Of a stretch of DNA of 63,850 bases, positions 60,730 through 63,850 are shown piece after piece. The notes below the pieces were generated by a model, which searched no databases, was not told where the DNA came from, and worked only from the letters and a program-made list of their open reading frames with translations. How positions within the stretch are numbered: the stretch's first letter is position 1; every line of letters starts with the position of its first letter. Origin of the DNA: Paracoccaceae bacterium. GTDB lineage: Bacteria; Pseudomonadota; Alphaproteobacteria; Rhodobacterales; Rhodobacteraceae. The position numbers and the translations under genes are program-made. The stretch is taken from contig JABSSD010000218.1 in the NCBI GenBank assembly GCA_013214575.1, positions 1 through 63,850 on the forward strand, given 5' to 3'.

Positions 60730-61068
60730 TTACTGATTTTCGATTTTCAGTGTCTCGATATCAACACCTGAGTCAATCATTGCTTTCAACCACTTGGGCT
60801 TAGCGCCGCGCGCGCCCGCTGTTTCGTCGTGATTGTTCGGGTTACGATAGACAGGTTCAACGGGTTCTTTCGAAGCTTTCGTACCACCCTTATAAGCTGT
60901 GGAGGGGAAGATGTCTTTAACATCGAAACCAGCGTCGAAGATCATTTCCAGAACTTTTTCCCTAAGTTCTTTGATTTCAGTCTCGCGCTGTTCTGCAATG
61001 CGGCTCTGCGCATCTTCAACAAGTGCTGACAATTCTTTTGTGGACATGCTTGTAAGATCGACGGTCAT
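60730..61068 (-). CDS. H-NS-family nucleoid protein, copy 2
   Basis: A 112-residue protein. Residues 1-50 are a helical dimerisation segment. The C-terminal DNA-binding part is PVYRNPNNHDETAGARGAKP followed by KWLKAMIDSGVDIETLKI; compared with copy 1 the central motif is GARGAKPKW rather than GKGKRPIW. The start MTVDLTSMSTKELSALVED is normal. It is preceded by a GGAG ribosome site. The two copies differ enough to be separate genes and not a recent duplication. Confidence 0.88.
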   Translation of the reverse strand: MTVDLTSMSTKELSALVEDAQSRIAEQRETEIKELREKVLEMIFDAGFDVKDIFPSTAYKGGTKASKEPVEPVYRNPNNHDETAGARGAKPKWLKAMIDSGVDIETLKIENQ

Positions 61069-62466
61069 AGTTGTTTCTCCTGTTTAATCAATTGAGGTCT
61101 TGTTAGTCGGTGATTAAACAAGGCGCAACAGAAAACTGATTAACAAAACCGGAACGGAAACAAACGAACCGCAGGTTCCAAGAGAGGCATAGTCCTAGGC
61201 GGATAAGATATAGATCAATATCCTTATCCTAATATAGCGAAAAGTTGGCCATTTTGGATCATAAAAGCAAGGGCTTCAGGCCACCTGAAAAACACAGATT
61301 TACTGAACATTGGCTCTAATGTGGATTAGTAGACTAAACTTATCTTAAGTGCCTCTAATCCTAATCTATTGTAGGGCTTCGCCCTCTCGGCTTCGCCGAG
61401 AATCTCTCTTTTGGATAATGTAGAATACTCTTAGGAATAAGTATATGATATTCTTAGACGTAAAATCATTATTCAACCTTGATCTAATATATTATTCAGA
61501 TTTTTGATCTAAGGACCTTTAAGGTGAATATTAATAAAAACTCTATGTTGATATAAGAATTCTTATTGATATTCATTTATGTGTTAGTGAGCGAAGCGAA
61601 CTAGGCGAAGCCTCTAAGACTTCTTAGAGTATTCTAATAACGGCTGCGCCGTGATCAGCGGCTTCACCGCTGCTCTATCCTTTTTTGGATAAGGTAAAGA
61701 TAAGATTTAATGTGTTTAAGTGTCTGGGAGACACACTTATCCTAACCGAAAGGATAAAGTGCAAAAAACGTAAGTGACGTTTCTAACATTTCGAATGCAA
61801 CGATTGCTTTTCAGCGCGAATGGCGGTCAGCCGGTCTCATTCTACGTTACGTCTTAACTGACGGCTAGTTTGCGATTGAACGCGGCTATAGACAATCGAA
61901 AACGTCTTTTAGCAACTAGGCAGGTTATATCCTACTTCGTGACAGATCATTTGTTACTCGGTCTTCTGTCTTGCCGAGACGAGGAATATCAAGCTCTAAC
62001 CGATCTGAACAGCATCTCACGGACAACCCGCTACATTCAGTGACTAGTTCGATACTCAGCGCTTGTGTAAAAGTTAGCTATCTGCCCGCGTCTTTATTCG
62101 TTCGGGATATCTGTGATCCGAGCACCTCTGGCTCTTCTCCGATAGTCTAATCTACGCTGATTACGTTATGTCGTCATACACTTCTGTATGACTCACATCT
62201 ATTTATACGCGCGCCATAGTTCGAATTCGCAAATTCACCAAAATGGTTCACTAATCTGGTAACATTTTCGTGAGCGACGCGTGATCTTTTCGTACCTATC
62301 TGATGTTTACTGACACTCAGGCGCCGGAAACGAAAAAATCTCCGGGCTGACCGTCCTAGAGACTTCAATTCGATTTGACGCTCCATTTGGTGACTGAAAA
62401 AGAAATTCAATGTGTGTCTGCTGTCTACAATAACGGTAATTTCTTACTCGGTGAGACGATTGGCAG
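61069..62466. other. 1.4 kb gene-free AT-rich tract with small GC hairpins
   Basis: No frame above 78 codons and stops in all six frames. Several short perfect stems break the AT background: GGGCTTCGCCC (61,374), CTCGGCTTCGCCGAG (61,386), AGGCGAAGCCT (61,603), ACGGCTGCGCCGT (61,640), CAGCGGCTTCACCGCTG (61,656), GTGTCTGGGAGACAC (61,720) and GTCATACA/TGTATGAC (62,173). GGATAA/TTATCC recurs at least six times, with an inverted pair at 61,201-61,229. It may hold a promoter array, RNA structures or an origin. Confidence 0.6.
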
Positions 62467-63003
62467 TCATTCAATGACAGTTATCTCGTTTGAAAGTAGG
62501 TGGCCTCGGCATTGTGATTTATTAAATCCAGCAAGAATGACGAACTTTGCGTCTAGTTCTTGAAGGGCCTCTGAAGAGCCGCTAGTTTGGAGTTCGTAGA
62601 AAATGAAATTTCTGGCAAATAGAGAATAGTCACCAACCCCAGGGCTCACCAAGCCATCTTCATATACTCCTGCACTAAAGCGAACTCTATTAAGTAGATC
62701 CTTGCAGAGCAACATTGTTCGCTCATCGGTGTAGTAATCATCATCCCCGAAGACGGCATCATGTACAATCACATTTATCGTATCATCATTCCAAGTGTAT
62801 ACTACATTGACTGAGGTGCTGCGCTCGTCGGTGTAGGGGGCGCTGAACAAAATGAACTCTAAGTTGGATTTAAGTTTAAACATTCCCCATTCCAGTACTG
62901 AAACGGGCTGATCCAAAAACATCTGAGTAGTGGCGTCTGGCCCCGCAACTGCTTGACACGCGAGCAATGCTATTGCGGCTGCTGTTTGAATAACTCTTTT
63001 CAT
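62467..63003 (-). CDS. secreted protein of unknown function in the element
   Basis: A 178-residue protein. The signal peptide MKRVIQTAAAIALLACQAVA is clear, cleavage before GPDATTQ. The mature part is beta-rich and acidic (FGDDDYYTDERTMLLCKDLL) with two cysteines after the signal. I do not recognise it. It lies on the minus strand, next to the small plus-strand genes. Its composition is closer to the element than to the host. Confidence 0.7.
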   Translation of the reverse strand: MKRVIQTAAAIALLACQAVAGPDATTQMFLDQPVSVLEWGMFKLKSNLEFILFSAPYTDERSTSVNVVYTWNDDTINVIVHDAVFGDDDYYTDERTMLLCKDLLNRVRFSAGVYEDGLVSPGVGDYSLFARNFIFYELQTSGSSEALQELDAKFVILAGFNKSQCRGHLLSNEITVIE

Positions 63004-63126
63004 ATCACAATCACTCCTGATCTAAGTCGCGTACCATTTCGTGAGCATTTTCGCACAACTGCCCGTACGGCGTCATCTCCGCAATGTAACGCTCGCATAA
63101 ATACATAAAAGACAGGGAGTTACACC

Positions 63127-63327
63127 ATGACAGCAACACCAATGAACTTTCGCGTGCCGGTCGATCTCAAGAACGAGTTCGAGCGCACGTGTCGATCACT
63201 GAACTTACCGATGACAGCGCAGCTGATTTTCATGATGCGTGCGTTCGTCGAAAGTGAAGCTAACAAGCGTCGTCTGAAATCAGACGACGACAACAGCCCG
63301 CTGCCATTTTTCAGCCCCAACACATAA
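63127..63327 (+). CDS. small protein, ribbon-helix-helix type likely
   Basis: A 66-residue basic-acidic protein starting MTATPMNFRVPVDLKNEFER. The strand NFRVPVDLKNEFERTCRSLN plus helices LPMTAQLIFMMRAFVESEAN match the pattern of ribbon-helix-helix DNA-binding domains (RelB/DinJ, Arc). GGGAG lies about 7 bases before the ATG. It is followed by the phage-like gene within 15 bases, so both are likely one transcript. Confidence 0.65.
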   Translation: MTATPMNFRVPVDLKNEFERTCRSLNLPMTAQLIFMMRAFVESEANKRRLKSDDDNSPLPFFSPNT

Positions 63328-63341
63328 CGGAGAAACCACAC

Positions 63342-63653
63342 ATGAAGTCATTCACAGAATTCCATGACGAACAGCAGCAGCTCGACGAGGGCATCATTCG
63401 TTCGGGCTCAGTCGCTACGTTTGCTGTCAGATCCGCAACAGCTGGCAAGAAAGCCGATAGAGCGTACAGACGAGGTTTGTCTGCGCTGAATGAACCATCT
63501 GGCCGTGATGACCTGGTCGAACAGCTAGAGCGTATAAATGCGGCACTGAAAGCTCTGCTCGAGGGGCAATTGCACCAACTTCAGCAGGGTCGCAATCATG
63601 TCGCGCTTGATACCGTTGGGCATCTTTCCAGGGGCAAGAAGCCACACCGGTAA
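63342..63653 (+). pseudogene. phage-like gene truncated by an IS30-type insertion
   Basis: The frame begins MKSFTEFHDEQQQLDEGIIR, a start pattern (SFxxF...LDEG) seen in proteins of marine T4-like myoviruses. It is open for 103 codons but the last 20 or so (GRNHVALDTVGHLSRGKKPH) seem to belong to other DNA: an IS30-family transposase ends at 63,726 on the other strand, so the insertion edge is probably between 63,590 and 63,680. The rest of the gene would then lie to the right of the window. Confidence 0.5.
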
Positions 63654-63725
63654 ATTCAGGGTAGAGAATGGCCCACTGCCGCCATTCGAGCCAAACCCGT
63701 CAAACGGCAGCTTCCAGCGGCGGTT

Positions 63726-63850
63726 TCAACGGGTCGACGCAACACATGCATTGAAACGCTCGGCTGGTGTCTCATATCCTAGCGTTTTTCGAGGTCGTTC
63801 ATTGAGCTGTCTCGCGACAGCACTCAGCTTTGCTTGACTATGTATCGACA
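63726..63850 (-). mobile_element. IS30-family transposase, C-terminal end (partial)
   Basis: On the minus strand the last 41 codons read SIHSQAKLSAVARQLNERPR followed by KTLGYETPAERFNACVASTR and a stop at 63,726. NERPRKTLGYxTPAE is the diagnostic end of IS30-family DDE transposases. The rest of the gene runs past the window edge. The terminal inverted repeat should lie at about 63,650-63,690 (near GTAAATTCAGGGTAGAGAAT), inside or beside the phage-like frame. Confidence 0.85.

Noticed and set aside
61750-62170. Possible tRNA genes in the gene-free tract of the element
   Set aside because: GTTCGA-like text occurs at 62,048 and 62,219 but the flanking bases do not pair into a T arm and no acceptor or anticodon stem fits.
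62174-62410. 78-codon basic frame on the minus strand next to a small hairpin
   Set aside because: It starts at a TTG without a ribosome site, has Arg-rich low-quality composition and lies in a tract without any other coding signal. Probably chance.
61069-62466. CRISPR array in the AT-rich tract
   Set aside because: The small hairpins differ in sequence and spacing and no direct repeat of 24 or more bases recurs.

Overview
The window reads as high-GC alphaproteobacterial chromosome, most likely a marine Rhodobacteraceae (Roseobacter-group) genome. The basis is protein content and gene style: a BMP-type nucleoside ABC operon, a paa phenylacetyl-CoA epoxidase operon, a fused indolepyruvate:ferredoxin oxidoreductase, many ATGA-type 4-base gene overlaps, and GC-rich palindromes between genes. 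From about 57.1 kb to the right edge the DNA is visibly AT-richer and carries a large serine recombinase, two H-NS-like proteins, a phage-like gene and an IS30-type transposase. That part is an integrated foreign element whose right end lies outside the window.

Layout. 0.1-4.9 kb (minus): BmpA-type binding protein, ATPase and two permeases. 5.0-6.6 kb (minus): nfuA-like, tsaB and rimI, overlapping. 6.7-9.2 kb (minus): universal stress protein, AbrB-family membrane protein and a class IV (branched-chain) aminotransferase. 9.3-10.5 kb (minus): a bacterial tubulin-tyrosine-ligase-like protein, followed by a secreted protein of unknown function on plus. 11.8-17.6 kb (minus): thiolase, paaA-B-C-D-E and an extra ferritin-like PaaA/PaaC relative, with a palindromic operator upstream of the thiolase. 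17.7-18.2 kb: a GNAT gene. 18.5-19.75 kb: a graveyard of gene remnants (class III aminotransferase, IS110 transposase, UPF0261). 19.8-27.3 kb (plus): a FAD oxidoreductase, then a beta-oxidation operon (FadB-like, thiolase, paired acyl-CoA dehydrogenases, thioesterase). 27.4-29.3 kb: YnfA-like protein, unknown membrane protein, rpe.

29.4-36.05 kb (minus): seven to eight genes, each overlapping the next by exactly four bases. They encode four glycosyltransferases, a histidine phosphatase, a polysaccharide-deacetylase-like protein and a methyltransferase, which looks like one dedicated glycoconjugate pathway. 36.3-38.7 kb: a large MscS channel on plus. 38.8-46.0 kb (minus): a complete peptide-type ABC importer ending in a CaiB-type CoA-transferase whose two halves appear permuted. 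46.3-48.5 kb (plus): a paralogue of the 29.4 kb methyltransferase, a glutathione S-transferase and a TetR regulator. 48.5-51.9 kb (minus): the fused indolepyruvate:ferredoxin oxidoreductase. 52.2 kb: a DUF3307 protein. 52.7-55.7 kb (plus): an ABC-transporter-like protein that has lost its ATPase residues, carries a C-terminal cyclic-nucleotide-binding domain, and apparently starts at an ATC codon. 55.8-57.1 kb (minus): an enolase-superfamily enzyme.

57.2-63.85 kb is the foreign element. After the recombinase come a minus-strand gene of unknown function, two H-NS-like genes each with its own terminator, a 1.4 kb gene-free AT-rich tract studded with small GC hairpins, a secreted protein of unknown function, a small probable DNA-binding protein, a phage-like gene apparently cut by an IS30-family insertion, and the end of that transposase.

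No rRNA gene, convincing tRNA gene or CRISPR array was seen. All functions are inferred by eye from protein families; nothing was searched.
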